Assembly: GCA_944323155.1 (NCBI GenBank)
Contig: CALURL010000015.1
Location: forward strand, 1-40,734
DNA: 40,734 bases
Reading direction: 5' to 3'
Source: Candidatus Gastranaerophilales bacterium
GTDB taxonomy: Bacteria > Cyanobacteriota > Vampirovibrionia > Gastranaerophilales > Gastranaerophilaceae
Shown here: piece after piece, positions 1-8,752 of the stretch
How positions within the stretch are numbered: the stretch's first letter is position 1
How the letters are laid out: the number at the start of each line of letters is the position of its first letter
Position numbers and translations under genes: made by a program
Notes under the pieces: model-generated
Databases searched by the model: none
What the model was told of the DNA's origin: nothing
The model's input: the letters and a program-made list of their open reading frames with translations, nothing else

Positions 1-52
1 ATGAAGCACGCCGCCAGCGTTCGTCCTGAGCCAGGATCAAACTCTCCATTGT
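1..52 (-). rRNA. rrs: 16S ribosomal RNA, 5' end only (partial)
   Basis: Read on the minus strand, positions 45 down to 26 are AGAGTTTGATCCTGGCTCAG, the near-universal 27F primer site close to the 5' end of bacterial 16S rRNA. The bases that follow (GACGAACGCTGGCGGCGTGC) are the usual next block. Since this site begins around nucleotide 8 of mature 16S rRNA, the mature 5' end should lie near position 52. Only about 50 nt are present; the rest of the rRNA operon lies to the left of the window. Confidence 0.95.
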
Positions 53-698
53 CAGAAAGTTATGTCCTCACTACTTAATTAGTAGCGTTTGACTCATTTA
101 TTCGTTTTTTCGTCCGTTATCTTTGTGAATCGACTTAGTTATTCGCTAAACTATTCTTTTGTCAAAGTACTATTCTTAATTTTTTGCAGAACATAAATTT
201 ATATTTGTTTGGGGCAATTATAAATTTTATTCTTTATTTGTAAGGTTCAGACTAACTTAATTAATCTTAAAACCCAACCGGAATTTAGCCGGTAATTTTT
301 ATTTTAATCTGTCAAAAATTTTTGTCAAGCAATATTTTTATTTTTTTAACGTTTATTTTCGACTAGTTTTAAAAGTTCGCTGTGCACTTGGCACGTCTAT
401 AATCTTAAACAAAAAAAAATTTGAAATCAACCACTTTTTTTCATGTTTTTTCACTATTTTATACATGCCCGTTGAGCTGTAAGACTTTTAACCATTTACA
501 AAAATTAATAATTTAGAATCATGCTCAAATGCTTACTATGTAGTAGATGTCATGATTTCAAAAAAGTTCCCGTTGACTAAAAAAATTTTCATAAATTTTA
601 TTAAAATATATGAAGTGATTTGTTTTTTATAAAAACATAATTTAATATATTATATATAAATAGTATTTTATTTTTAAATGTATAGGAGAATTGGAATT
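53..698. other. Gene-free upstream region between 16S rRNA and the first CDS
   Basis: About 645 bp without a convincing ORF. The left part should be the rRNA leader and promoters, transcribed leftwards. The right part (about 600-698) is extremely AT-rich and must carry the promoter of the rightward gene at 699. I see no tRNA cloverleaf, no inverted repeat beyond the ACCGG hairpin at 277-293, and no long repeat. Confidence 0.6.
301..328 (-). promoter_or_regulatory. Candidate rRNA operon promoter
   Basis: On the minus strand there is TTGACA at 328-323, a 16-nt spacer, and TAAAAT at 306-301. This is close to the housekeeping sigma consensus and points at the 16S gene. The predicted start near 294 would give a leader of about 240 nt beginning with an ACCGG/CCGGT hairpin (293-277). 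A second TTGACA at 165-160 with a weak TAACTA box (141-136) could be a second promoter. These are pattern matches only. Confidence 0.5.
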
Positions 699-1094
699 AT
701 GAAATCTTTAAAAACATGTGTGTTCACCGCAGCAATATTTATGGCATGCTCTTGTGCGGCATTTGCTGACGGAAATGCATTTACACCTTTAAACTTCGAC
801 GATACAGCTTATGGCACTCCTGCAAAAGTTTCTTCTTCTTCAAGCATTCAAGCTACTGAGCAGACTCCTGCCGGAAATACAAAGATGCAAAGTGCTATAA
901 CACAGCTTGATAATGCACAGGTTGATGTCAGAAATGAATTGCTTAATTACAAATCAAAATATTCTGATGTAGACGCTCAATACAAAGCTGTTAAAGCAGA
1001 AAGAAAAGCGCTGGAAAAACAGATTAAGCAAATTGAAAAAAGAATTAAACAAATTGACAATGCGAAAGAAAAAATTAGAAAAAATATGATGTAA
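699..1094 (+). CDS. Small exported protein with C-terminal coiled coil, unknown function
   Basis: 131 residues from the ATG at 699. An earlier in-frame ATG at 678 is rejected because AGGAG at about 683-687 lies after it and suits 699. Residues 1-23 form a signal peptide: a basic start (MKSLK), a hydrophobic core, and AFA before Asp24, a good signal peptidase I site. Cys17 and Cys19 sit in the core, so a lipoprotein site cannot be excluded. Residues about 30-60 are rich in Ser, Thr and Pro. Residues 65-131 form a charged amphipathic helix dense in Lys and Glu, ending KIRKNMM, probably a coiled coil. I do not recognise a family. It is single-gene, faces away from the rRNA operon and converges on the next gene across a shared terminator. 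A periplasmic or envelope-associated role is inferred. Confidence 0.75.
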   Translation: MKSLKTCVFTAAIFMACSCAAFADGNAFTPLNFDDTAYGTPAKVSSSSSIQATEQTPAGNTKMQSAITQLDNAQVDVRNELLNYKSKYSDVDAQYKAVKAERKALEKQIKQIEKRIKQIDNAKEKIRKNMM

Positions 1095-1100
1095 TAATAA

Positions 1101-1129
1101 AAAACTCTCGAAAAATTCGAGAGTTTTTT
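1101..1129. terminator. Bidirectional intrinsic terminator
   Basis: The arms AACTCTCGAA (1103-1112) and TTCGAGAGTT (1116-1125) pair around AAA, with an A-run on the left and a T-run on the right. It lies between two convergent genes whose stops are at 1094 and 1140, so it can serve both strands. Confidence 0.9.
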
Positions 1130-1137
1130 ATATATGA

Positions 1138-2847
1138 TTATGCGCTGTAGCGTTTAAAACCTTTTTCAATATTTTTGGATATTAAATTCTTTACAGTATC
1201 ATATTCAGTTGTTAGAGTGCTAATTTCGGTATCAAGATTTTTCATTTTCAAATCTAGTTTTTGTTCTTTCATGTTTAGTTTTTCTTTTTTAGCTTTGTAA
1301 TCAGCTTCGGCTTTAGCAATTTCTGACTCGTCAGAAACCTCTTTTACATAAGAATATGTCTGGTAATTTCTCTGGTAATAAAAACCGTCGTCGCTCATGT
1401 TGGTTATATACATCATGCCGTTTTCAATCATATCCTGTAAATATTTTGGGTCATGAACTTCGTTATTCTCTGCCCAGCCGGAAGTTGCTATCTGGTTTAA
1501 CAAAGAATCATAGAATTCTATCATTCTACTTGCATATTCATTACCTTCGGTTATTGTTTCACCAGGGAAATCAAAGATTACATTATCACCGATTAATTCT
1601 GATGTACTAAAGCCTCGTTTTAAAGTATATGATTCATTTTTTGTATCATCAGTGGAATAACCATTATATGCATCTAAAAAGTAGGTCAAAAATGCACGTG
1701 CAATATTATTCAAATTTACACCGCAGGCACTATTAAATTTTTTACCAATTTTACCACCTTTAGTGTACCTGTTATACGCAATACCAACAATGTCACCGGC
1801 TTTATCTAAAATATTATTTTTTACTTCACCAACAGAAGGTTTCTTCTTAACAAAACCAGTCGCTGTTGCGACAGTATCAATACCGTTACCAAAACCTTCG
1901 TCGTGATGTACACGACTTGGTTCAACATCACTTACACTAAAATGGAATAATTCCATCGTTCTATATCTAGCCTCATTTAATGCCAATGTAGACTTTGGAT
2001 ACCCATTAGTAAGAACTGTTGCAAAAGCATCATATAACTGATCTATAAATCCGCCTGTTGCCGTTAAATCTGTTGCCAAACCCAAGACCCACTGAATTGG
2101 CCACTGATTATTATCATTAGTAATTGCTACAAAATTAATTTGATCATTTGGATCATTAGATAGAAGTTCGCTCAACTTTATATCTTCAAAAGTTGCAGAA
2201 CCTCCTTGTATATCAATATCTGAAGCTGTTGTTGTTTGTAAATTTCCTGAACTATCTTTACCAGTTACTACTGTAATATCCCCGCCTAAATTCATTCCTA
2301 TAGAAACAGCTGCAAGTCTATCTCTCAATTCTTCCATATCACCTTGTTCTACTGTTATTATATTCTCCGGAGAGGAATCTCCTAAACCTAAGGTATTATA
2401 ATATGGAGAATCTGCATAGGAACTTGCTTCGGACGCAGTGATAAGACCGGCATTAGCCAGACCTTGATAAAATTGAGTACGTACCAAACTTGATGAGGTA
2501 CATCCCAAACCTTCCTGTGGAATTCCGGCTTCTCGAGCGGCACTTGCGTAGCGGCTATCCAAAATGACACGGTTTAAGCTATTGGTCATGGTGATTGGAC
2601 GAAAATCGTTTAATGCAGATGGGGTCATAAAAGTATTATAATTTAACTGTTCCATGCCGCTGCCTGTGCCATAATAATCGTACATTAATTTTGTCTGGTT
2701 CAAACTTGCTTGATACTGGTTAGACAAAATGGCTAAGTCACGGGATATTGACAACTTTTCATGAGAAAGCTGCATTGACTGAAATTCACAATCGGACTTG
2801 CGTGATGTGATGGTTAATAAGCGTGCCTGTGATGCGGATAAGCCCAT
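1138..2847 (-). CDS. Family-A protein 1: conserved-termini protein, unknown, flagellin-like architecture
   Basis: 569 residues with no signal peptide or membrane segment. It is a close paralogue of the protein at 23849-25555 over its whole length. Shared blocks include the N-terminus MGLxAxQARLLTITxRKSDCE, then LNQTKLMYD, FIDQLY, GKxxNSACGVNLNNIARAFLTYFLDAY and SLLNQIATSGWAENN-like stretches. The last 65 residues form a heptad-rich coil ending with LDLKMKNLDTE and FKRYSA. The 369-aa protein at 29886 shares only the first 20 and last 35 or so residues. Helical ends around a variable centre are typical of flagellins and other axial or secreted filament proteins, but I see no direct flagellin similarity. 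The start is supported by AAAGGGG about 11 nt upstream. It lies downstream of the lytic transglycosylase on the same strand but has its own sigma-28-like promoter and a pentanucleotide repeat upstream. Function unknown. Confidence 0.85.
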   Translation of the reverse strand: MGLSASQARLLTITSRKSDCEFQSMQLSHEKLSISRDLAILSNQYQASLNQTKLMYDYYGTGSGMEQLNYNTFMTPSALNDFRPITMTNSLNRVILDSRYASAAREAGIPQEGLGCTSSSLVRTQFYQGLANAGLITASEASSYADSPYYNTLGLGDSSPENIITVEQGDMEELRDRLAAVSIGMNLGGDITVVTGKDSSGNLQTTTASDIDIQGGSATFEDIKLSELLSNDPNDQINFVAITNDNNQWPIQWVLGLATDLTATGGFIDQLYDAFATVLTNGYPKSTLALNEARYRTMELFHFSVSDVEPSRVHHDEGFGNGIDTVATATGFVKKKPSVGEVKNNILDKAGDIVGIAYNRYTKGGKIGKKFNSACGVNLNNIARAFLTYFLDAYNGYSTDDTKNESYTLKRGFSTSELIGDNVIFDFPGETITEGNEYASRMIEFYDSLLNQIATSGWAENNEVHDPKYLQDMIENGMMYITNMSDDGFYYQRNYQTYSYVKEVSDESEIAKAEADYKAKKEKLNMKEQKLDLKMKNLDTEISTLTTEYDTVKNLISKNIEKGFKRYSA

Positions 2848-2885
2848 GTTCTAAGTACCCCTTTCATATTGATATTACACATTTT

Positions 2886-2913
2886 TTGTCGACACTTATC
2901 CTCAAAATCTTTA
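2886..2913 (-). promoter_or_regulatory. Sigma-28/sigma-D-like promoter of family-A gene 1
   Basis: On the minus strand TAAAGATT (2913-2906), a 12-nt spacer and GTCGACAA (2893-2886) resemble the FliA consensus TAAAGTTT-N11-GCCGATAA. The second box ends 39 nt before the ATG. It is the weakest of three similar promoters in this window, but the three lie in front of the three related genes. Confidence 0.5.
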
Positions 2914-2924
2914 CACTGCGCCTG

Positions 2925-2954
2925 CCTATCCTATCCTATCCTATCCTATCCTAT
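2925..2954. repeat. Pentanucleotide tandem repeat (CCTAT)6
   Basis: Six perfect copies of CCTAT (ATAGG on the transcribed strand). The array ends 11 bp upstream of the -35-like box of the family-A gene 1 promoter. A housekeeping-type TATAAT on the minus strand (2965-2960) lies just beyond the other end. Repeats of this kind change copy number by slippage, so the spacing of upstream elements would change in 5-bp steps. Confidence 0.9.
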
Positions 2955-3033
2955 GAGGCATTATATCTGGATTTTAGCCATTTTGAAATTCTAGTTTACA
3001 TTTCGTTACATGTGATATAATTTATCACTTTTA

Positions 3034-5022
3034 CTATTCATTTCCAGAATATAATCTTATATAATTCCAATAACTTCTAAATACTTTTTTTACGTAATTT
3101 TTTGTTTCAGGATACGGAATTTGTTCGACAAATTCATCAGTATCGTTATAATATAAAGAATTTTTCCAGCGCTGAAGAGAACCAATTCCGCCATTATATG
3201 CCGCAACAGAAGACACATCATATCCGGCAAGCATGCTTTTTACAAATGCATAGTAATAATTTCCGGCTTTTAGGTTTACATGCGGGTTAAACAAGACATC
3301 AGGAGATGTTATACCAAGTCCGTATTTTGCACTTATTTCGTATGCAGTAGCAGGCATTAATTGCATTAAACCTGTCGCGCCTACAACACTCTGAGCAAGA
3401 GGATCAAAATAACTTTCTTCCCGCACAAGAGATAACATTAATGGGGAATTATTTCCTGCCAACGCTGCATATTTTTGAATATCATCATAGTAATTCACCG
3501 GATAAACAAGACGCCAACGTAAATCATATTTATCAGGCTTTGGATTAACCTGTTCCATAGCGTCACGCGCAACAAGCATCGAATGCGAATAATCACCTTT
3601 TTGATACAAAACCCAGCTTCTTATAAATTCATCATCGTCGCAAATTTCATTCAAAATTTCGTAATCATGCAAATTTACCAGCTTAACAATAATATTATTT
3701 CTCGCGTATTTATAAGGATACACAACAGGCTCTGGATTGATATAACCGGTGATTAGAGGTGAATTTATTCTGTTTAAACGTAAATAAGCACGGTAAGCAT
3801 AGTAACTATCAGGATATTTTAGAATTACATTTCTGTAATAATTGTTGTATTGAGTATAATCATTTAATCTTTCATAAATCTTCCCCATCCAAAACATTAC
3901 CATTGGCGCAGAATTTGTGTCTGAAAATTTATTCAAATGATCCTGCCCGATTTTTATCGCGCTCTCATAATCCTTTTTCTTAATTTTTGAAAAGAAAATA
4001 TTAGACAAAGCATCTGCAGAAAATTGTCCGTTCGGATATTTAATATATAAATAATTATAACAGGATTCTTTATTGTCTTCGCTAACATTCTGGCATTTTA
4101 AGTTGAGCAAATAGTCCTTCCCCTTAGAAGAAGAAATTGTCAGCAACTTATTTATGGCATCCTGATTTGACTTAGCTAAATTGACATAAATATCTATAAC
4201 TTCAAAAATATCTTTTTCTTCAACATATTGAGAATATTTTTTCAAGCCTGTTTCGGCTAAAGCACGCGCACGTGGATAATTTTTCAAGGCATTTGAATTC
4301 TTAACGTCCAGCGCCCAGCTTTCTGACATCTGAACATGTGAAAGTAATTCCTTTGCCTTTTCGTATTCTCCAACCATAAAACATGATTTTGCCATTAAAA
4401 GATAATCATCAGTACTTATTTCTTTATCTAATTCAAGCCAATTTTTTACGATTTCCATTGCCCATCTGCCAGATGGAGCTTCACTCAAGTAATGTCTAAA
4501 ATAATTTTCTATATCAGATTTTACAGACATTGGGAAAATATTATTATCAGAATATTTATTTTTTAACAGCAGACCGCAGTAATATTCTGATGCCAGTGCA
4601 TAATCAGTATTCGGTGCAATTTCAATTATCTTTTTGAAATATTTTTCAGCAAGTTTCGGTTTAGTTTCCACAAGAAGCTGAGCAGCCATATATCTGGCTT
4701 TTACGGCTAATTTATGTTTAGGGTAATTATTAAATATCAACTGATACTGCTTAATTGCAGATTTATCGTCATCAAGCATTCTGGCACATTCCGCCTGATG
4801 ATAAATAGCATAAGGTTTCAAATTAGAAAATAAAGTGACTTTAGAAAAAAGATAATATGAATTTTGATAATCACCTTTTTCATAATCAGTCAAAGCTTGA
4901 GTGTAAATTTCATCGGTTTTAGAAGCCGGTTGATAAACACTTAACACAATTCCGGCGGCAAGAATTACCGCAAAAACTGATACTCCAGCTATTACCCTCT
5001 TTTTAGTAACCAAATCCCACAT
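3034..5022 (-). CDS. slt: Membrane-anchored TPR lytic murein transglycosylase (Slt-like, GH23)
   Basis: 662 residues. A cytoplasmic basic start (MWDLVTKKR) is followed by one membrane segment at about 10-28, which anchors the protein so that the rest faces the envelope. Residues about 40-500 are tetratricopeptide-like helix pairs, such as ALTDYEKGDYQNSYYLFSKV and AIKQYQLIFNNYPKHK, as in Slt70 and YfgC-type superhelices. The C-terminal SLT domain (about 520-640) has the catalytic glutamate in REES (Glu536), then GATGLMQLMPATA and AAYNGG, all diagnostic of GH23 transglycosylases. It should cleave peptidoglycan to 1,6-anhydro products. No clear Shine-Dalgarno precedes the ATG. It is divergent from manC and upstream of family-A gene 1. 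Such enzymes often open the wall for envelope-spanning machines; that link is inference. Confidence 0.92.
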   Translation of the reverse strand: MWDLVTKKRVIAGVSVFAVILAAGIVLSVYQPASKTDEIYTQALTDYEKGDYQNSYYLFSKVTLFSNLKPYAIYHQAECARMLDDDKSAIKQYQLIFNNYPKHKLAVKARYMAAQLLVETKPKLAEKYFKKIIEIAPNTDYALASEYYCGLLLKNKYSDNNIFPMSVKSDIENYFRHYLSEAPSGRWAMEIVKNWLELDKEISTDDYLLMAKSCFMVGEYEKAKELLSHVQMSESWALDVKNSNALKNYPRARALAETGLKKYSQYVEEKDIFEVIDIYVNLAKSNQDAINKLLTISSSKGKDYLLNLKCQNVSEDNKESCYNYLYIKYPNGQFSADALSNIFFSKIKKKDYESAIKIGQDHLNKFSDTNSAPMVMFWMGKIYERLNDYTQYNNYYRNVILKYPDSYYAYRAYLRLNRINSPLITGYINPEPVVYPYKYARNNIIVKLVNLHDYEILNEICDDDEFIRSWVLYQKGDYSHSMLVARDAMEQVNPKPDKYDLRWRLVYPVNYYDDIQKYAALAGNNSPLMLSLVREESYFDPLAQSVVGATGLMQLMPATAYEISAKYGLGITSPDVLFNPHVNLKAGNYYYAFVKSMLAGYDVSSVAAYNGGIGSLQRWKNSLYYNDTDEFVEQIPYPETKNYVKKVFRSYWNYIRLYSGNE

Positions 5023-5163
5023 TATATTAATAATTTATCAGAAAAATATTAATTATTCAAGAATTTTTGTAAAAATAAATAATACATCACTCAAAAAACT
5101 CAGCAAAAAAATATATTTATACTATAATATATTATATTGAAATCATTATAAGAGGAGTTTTAC

Positions 5164-6552
5164 ATGTACGGAATTATATTGGCAGGCGGTTCAGGAAGCA
5201 GATTATGGCCTTTATCAAGAGAATTGTATCCAAAACAGTTACTCAATCTGAATTCAGATAAAAGTCTTCTGCAATCAACATTCGAAAGACTCGAAGGTTT
5301 TATGCCAAAAGACAATATCGTAAGTATTACTAACACAAAGCACACCTCTAATGTTAGAATGCAGTTAAGCGAATTGTCCTCTAAAGTAAATCTGCTATCT
5401 GAACCGGTTTCAAAAAATACAGCCCCTGCAATTGCTCTTGCAGTAAAATTCATTATGCAAAAATCTAATTCCGACCCTGTAATAATTGTAGTTCCTTCCG
5501 ATCACCTAATCGAAAATCAAGATAAATTTTTATCAACAGTGAAAAAAGGAGAAAAATTAGCCGAAGCTGGTTACATTGTAACCTTCGGTATAAAACCCGA
5601 CTATCCTGAAACAGGTTATGGCTATATCAATACATCAGACGAACTTCAAGACGGTTTTAAGGTTAAAGAATTCGTTGAAAAACCAGATTTAGAAACCGCA
5701 AAACAATACCTTAAAGCCGGCACATACTACTGGAATAGCGGAATTTTCATGTTTAAAGCTTCAACCTTAATTCAAGAAATAGAAAAACTTGCACCTGAAA
5801 TTGCGAATATTTCTAATGAAATTGATTTTACAAAATCTGATGAAATTCCTTTCATAAAATTTGATAAAATGCCGAATATTTCAATAGATTACGCTGTAAT
5901 GGAAAAATCAGACAGAATTGCGCTCGTAAAATTGGAAAGTGATTGGAATGATTTAGGTTCCTGGCAGTCAATTTATGATGTAAGCCAAAAAGATAAAAAT
6001 GGCAATGTTTTTGTTGGTCATGTTCTTGATAAGGATTCTAAAAATTCATTTGTCTACTCATCATCAAAACTTGTTGCAACAATCGGGCTTGAAGATACTG
6101 TTATTGTCGAAACTGAAGATGCAATTTTAGCTTGTAAAAAAGACAAAACTCAGGATGTAAAATATATTTATAATACCTTAAAAGAACAAAATGACAATAC
6201 ACATCTTGTACACAAAACTGTTTATCGTCCATGGGGATTTTATACAGTAATTGCACAGGGAAAAGGTTTTATAACCAAAATAATTCATGTAAATCCAGGC
6301 CAAAAACTTTCACTTCAATCACACAACCACAGAAGTGAACACTGGGTTGTCCTTTCAGGGATGGCACTTGTAAAATTAGACGGAAAAGATTATACCTTAA
6401 GTCCCGGGCACAGTGTGGATATTCCGGTAAAAGCAATTCATTCTCTGCAAAATCCGTACGATGAAGATTTAGAAATTATCGAAGTTCAAAAAGGAGAAAT
6501 ACTGCTTGAAGAAGATATTATCCGCTACGAAGACATGTACGGCAGAGTGTAA
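5164..6552 (+). CDS. manC: Mannose-1-phosphate guanylyltransferase / mannose-6-phosphate isomerase
   Basis: 462 residues, the normal length for bifunctional type II PMI/GMP enzymes. The N-terminal nucleotidyltransferase begins with GGSGSRLWPLSR (8-19) and YPKQ (22-25), the GTP/Mg-binding signature. FVEKPD and YYWNSGIFMF follow at the sugar-phosphate site. The C-terminal cupin (about 350-462) has RPWGFY, QSHNHRSEHWVVLSG with the metal-binding histidines, and EDIIRYEDMYGR. It would convert fructose-6-phosphate to mannose-6-phosphate and mannose-1-phosphate to GDP-mannose for cell-surface polysaccharide. The start is supported by AGAGGAG 7 nt upstream. It is single-gene here, with no glycan cluster alongside, and is convergent with the next gene with only 14 bp between. 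Confidence 0.95.
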   Translation: MYGIILAGGSGSRLWPLSRELYPKQLLNLNSDKSLLQSTFERLEGFMPKDNIVSITNTKHTSNVRMQLSELSSKVNLLSEPVSKNTAPAIALAVKFIMQKSNSDPVIIVVPSDHLIENQDKFLSTVKKGEKLAEAGYIVTFGIKPDYPETGYGYINTSDELQDGFKVKEFVEKPDLETAKQYLKAGTYYWNSGIFMFKASTLIQEIEKLAPEIANISNEIDFTKSDEIPFIKFDKMPNISIDYAVMEKSDRIALVKLESDWNDLGSWQSIYDVSQKDKNGNVFVGHVLDKDSKNSFVYSSSKLVATIGLEDTVIVETEDAILACKKDKTQDVKYIYNTLKEQNDNTHLVHKTVYRPWGFYTVIAQGKGFITKIIHVNPGQKLSLQSHNHRSEHWVVLSGMALVKLDGKDYTLSPGHSVDIPVKAIHSLQNPYDEDLEIIEVQKGEILLEEDIIRYEDMYGRV

Positions 6553-6566
6553 TAGCAACGGATAAG

Positions 6567-7355
6567 TCAAATTACATTCTTTAATTCTAAATAATATCCT
6601 TCATTTAAAAGTTCATAAAATCTTTTTGTAACATTAGGTGCTATAGCCTCAACCCATTCTCTATCGAGATATAATCCTTCTACCAGACGGGCAAAAAGTT
6701 CGGTTGGCTTTTGGTAATACTTATTGTATTTGTTTATACGGGAAGAAATTCTAGCTTGTTTTCTCTGGCAGGAACGAAGCCTTATATACGCTGCAAACGA
6801 TTTTTGCATATCTGGAAAATCTTTTTCTATATTCTCTATCGTATAAAGTTTAGTTGTTCTTTTAAAAATTCCGCGCTCAATCAGTTTCACTCTGTCATAT
6901 TTCAATAAATACTTTGCGTTTGAACGTTTTATATATTTATCAAATTCTTTAAACTTTTTGGTTCGTAAAAATTTTGGATAATCAAGTTTAATGATTTTTT
7001 CCAGCTCTTTTGCCCGTTCTTTAATCCTGTCTTTGTGTTCATAAAGCCTTATACACAAAGAATTTTCATCCACGAAATTTGTAACTTTTAGCAATTCGTC
7101 CTTAAAATTTGGATTTTCTTCTTTAAAAAGCGCCAGAATTGTGCCGTCTGATTTATTAATCTCAGGCTCGATTTTTGAATGAATATAATGAGCAAATTCA
7201 TGCAAAAGAGTTTGGACAAGCTTGTTTTGCGGAACGTTCTTTGATATATCTATTCTGTTTTTCAAGAAAAATCCTTGATGTCCACGCGCTTTTGTTGTCG
7301 TATGAACATCTATTCCAAGACTTTTAAAATATTTGATAAGCTCTTTTGCTTCCAT
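6567..7355 (-). CDS. Zincin-like HExxH protein of unknown function
   Basis: 262 residues, no signal peptide. HEFAH at 52-56 within a hydrophobic helix (LVQTLLHEFAHYIH) is a gluzincin-type zinc motif. A likely third ligand is Glu219 in KPTELFARLVEG, which resembles the 'PxELFAR' motif that follows HExxH in zincin-like domains of polyvalent and mobile-element proteins and ImmA/IrrE relatives. Between them is a strongly basic helical region rich in Lys and Arg (about 100-210). It starts 11 nt after glcD and is the last gene of the three-gene operon that begins with the 1816-aa coiled-coil protein. It is probably a cytoplasmic metallopeptidase, possibly one acting on a single partner protein; substrate unknown. 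Activity is inferred only from the motif. Confidence 0.7.
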   Translation of the reverse strand: MEAKELIKYFKSLGIDVHTTTKARGHQGFFLKNRIDISKNVPQNKLVQTLLHEFAHYIHSKIEPEINKSDGTILALFKEENPNFKDELLKVTNFVDENSLCIRLYEHKDRIKERAKELEKIIKLDYPKFLRTKKFKEFDKYIKRSNAKYLLKYDRVKLIERGIFKRTTKLYTIENIEKDFPDMQKSFAAYIRLRSCQRKQARISSRINKYNKYYQKPTELFARLVEGLYLDREWVEAIAPNVTKRFYELLNEGYYLELKNVI

Positions 7356-7366
7356 AAACTAACTCT

Positions 7367-8752
7367 TTAAAATATTTTATAAGGATTCAAAATATTATTC
7401 GGGTCAAAAGTTTTCTTAATTTGGCGCATATAATCTATCGCAACAGAATTAATAACTTTGTTAATATGATCACGCTTCATAAGCCCGATACCGTGTTCAC
7501 CGGAAAGAATTCCTCCAAGACGCGCTGTCAAATCATAGATTTCACTTTTTGCGAGTTTATAATTTTTATATTCAGCTTCATCGTTATAATCAATAGGGAT
7601 TTGCGGATGAACACTGCCGTCTCCGACATGGCCGACAAGGCATGGAGTTAGATTATATTTTTTACAAATATTTCTAATACCTTCGACAAGTTCTGCAAGA
7701 TTTTCACGCGGAACTATTACATCGTCTGTTGTTACATTAGGCTTTAGTTTCGCACAAGCACCCATGGATGAACGTCTGGCTGTCCAAATTTTATTGTATT
7801 CATCATCGTTATGAGAACTTTGAATTGCTGAGGCATTTGACATTTGTAAAATCTCTAATATAACCTTTTCCTGATAATCCATTGAAACTTTAAAACCGTC
7901 AACTTCTATCAGTAATGCAGCGTCTTTATCAGTTAAAAGCCCTGCAGGATAAAATTTTTCAACAGTTTGAATAGCATTCTTATCCATAAAATCAATCGTT
8001 GCTGGGAAAATTTTTCTGTCAATTATCGAATTAACAGCATTTACAGCTTCTTTTACAGTATCAAAATATGCCATAAAAACTTTTTTAGCTTCAGGTTTCG
8101 GGATAAGTTTTAATGTAGCTTCAACAACAATTCCCAAAGTACCTTCAGAGCCGACAAACAGACTGCCAAGGTTATAACCTGTTGCATTTTTAATCGTATT
8201 AGCGCCTGTTCTTAAAAGTTCACCGTTTGCCATAACAACAAGCATATCAATTACATAATCTTTGGTAGAACCATACTTAAATGTTTTAGCACCGCCTGAT
8301 GATTGAGCAATACTTCCGCCGATTGTAGAAACCGCAAGGTTAGATGGATCTGGCGGGTAAAACAATCCTATTTCATCAACTTGTTTTTGCAAATCTCCGA
8401 CAATCACACCGGGTTGAACACGGGCTGTCATATTTACGGAATTAATTTCAAGAATTTTGTTCATTCTCGAAAAATTCAAAATTATTCCGCCATGCTCTAC
8501 AACACATGCCCCGACAACATTAGTTCCTGCTCCGCGGCAAATAACAGGAATTTTATACCGGTTTGCAAGTTTCACAACATTTTGAACCTGTTCAATGCTA
8601 TCAACAAATACAACTGCATCCGGCAAATTTTTTATCTGCGGAATATTTGTTGCATCCTGCGCATATACGTAACACTCTTCTAATGTCGTTAAAACATTTT
8701 CTGCGGGGAGTGTCTTTTTCAAGTCTGATATTAATTTATTCTTCATCAACAT
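7367..8752 (-). CDS. glcD: GlcD-like FAD-binding 2-hydroxyacid (D-lactate/glycolate) dehydrogenase
   Basis: 461 residues, standard length. The N-terminal FAD-binding PCMH domain has CRGAGTNVVGA, PPDPSNL, GGSIAQSSGG and SEGTLGIV. The C-terminal FAD-linked oxidase domain ends with HVGDGSVHPQ, SGEHGIGLMKR and FDPNNILNP, all typical of GlcD/LldD2-type enzymes oxidising D-lactate or glycolate to the 2-oxoacid. No GlcE or GlcF partner is present, so the electron acceptor is not evident; an electron-transfer flavoprotein pairing is possible in anaerobes. The ATG at 8752 overlaps the end of the giant coiled-coil gene by 17 nt. A second in-frame ATG at 8746 is equally possible. The overlap implies translational coupling, an odd pairing of a metabolic enzyme with a structural protein. 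Confidence 0.9.
   Translation of the reverse strand: MLMKNKLISDLKKTLPAENVLTTLEECYVYAQDATNIPQIKNLPDAVVFVDSIEQVQNVVKLANRYKIPVICRGAGTNVVGACVVEHGGIILNFSRMNKILEINSVNMTARVQPGVIVGDLQKQVDEIGLFYPPDPSNLAVSTIGGSIAQSSGGAKTFKYGSTKDYVIDMLVVMANGELLRTGANTIKNATGYNLGSLFVGSEGTLGIVVEATLKLIPKPEAKKVFMAYFDTVKEAVNAVNSIIDRKIFPATIDFMDKNAIQTVEKFYPAGLLTDKDAALLIEVDGFKVSMDYQEKVILEILQMSNASAIQSSHNDDEYNKIWTARRSSMGACAKLKPNVTTDDVIVPRENLAELVEGIRNICKKYNLTPCLVGHVGDGSVHPQIPIDYNDEAEYKNYKLAKSEIYDLTARLGGILSGEHGIGLMKRDHINKVINSVAIDYMRQIKKTFDPNNILNPYKIF

Noticed and set aside
699-1094. Lipoprotein assignment for the small exported protein
   Set aside because: Cys17 and Cys19 are preceded by MA and S rather than a clear lipobox, and AFA before Asp24 is a better cleavage site; kept only as a minor alternative.
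2823-3020. 65-codon plus-strand frame over the CCTAT repeat
   Set aside because: It overlaps the start of a real minus-strand gene and its promoter, has no RBS, and includes the repeat translated as PILSYPILSY, a by-product of the repeat.
3013-3029. Dyad GTGATA-N5-TATCAC after the lytic transglycosylase as a terminator
   Set aside because: There is no T-run on the minus strand and the stem is short and AT-rich.
5160-5453. Minus-strand ORF inside manC
   Set aside because: It is antisense to well-conserved manC motifs, with no RBS and no recognisable product.
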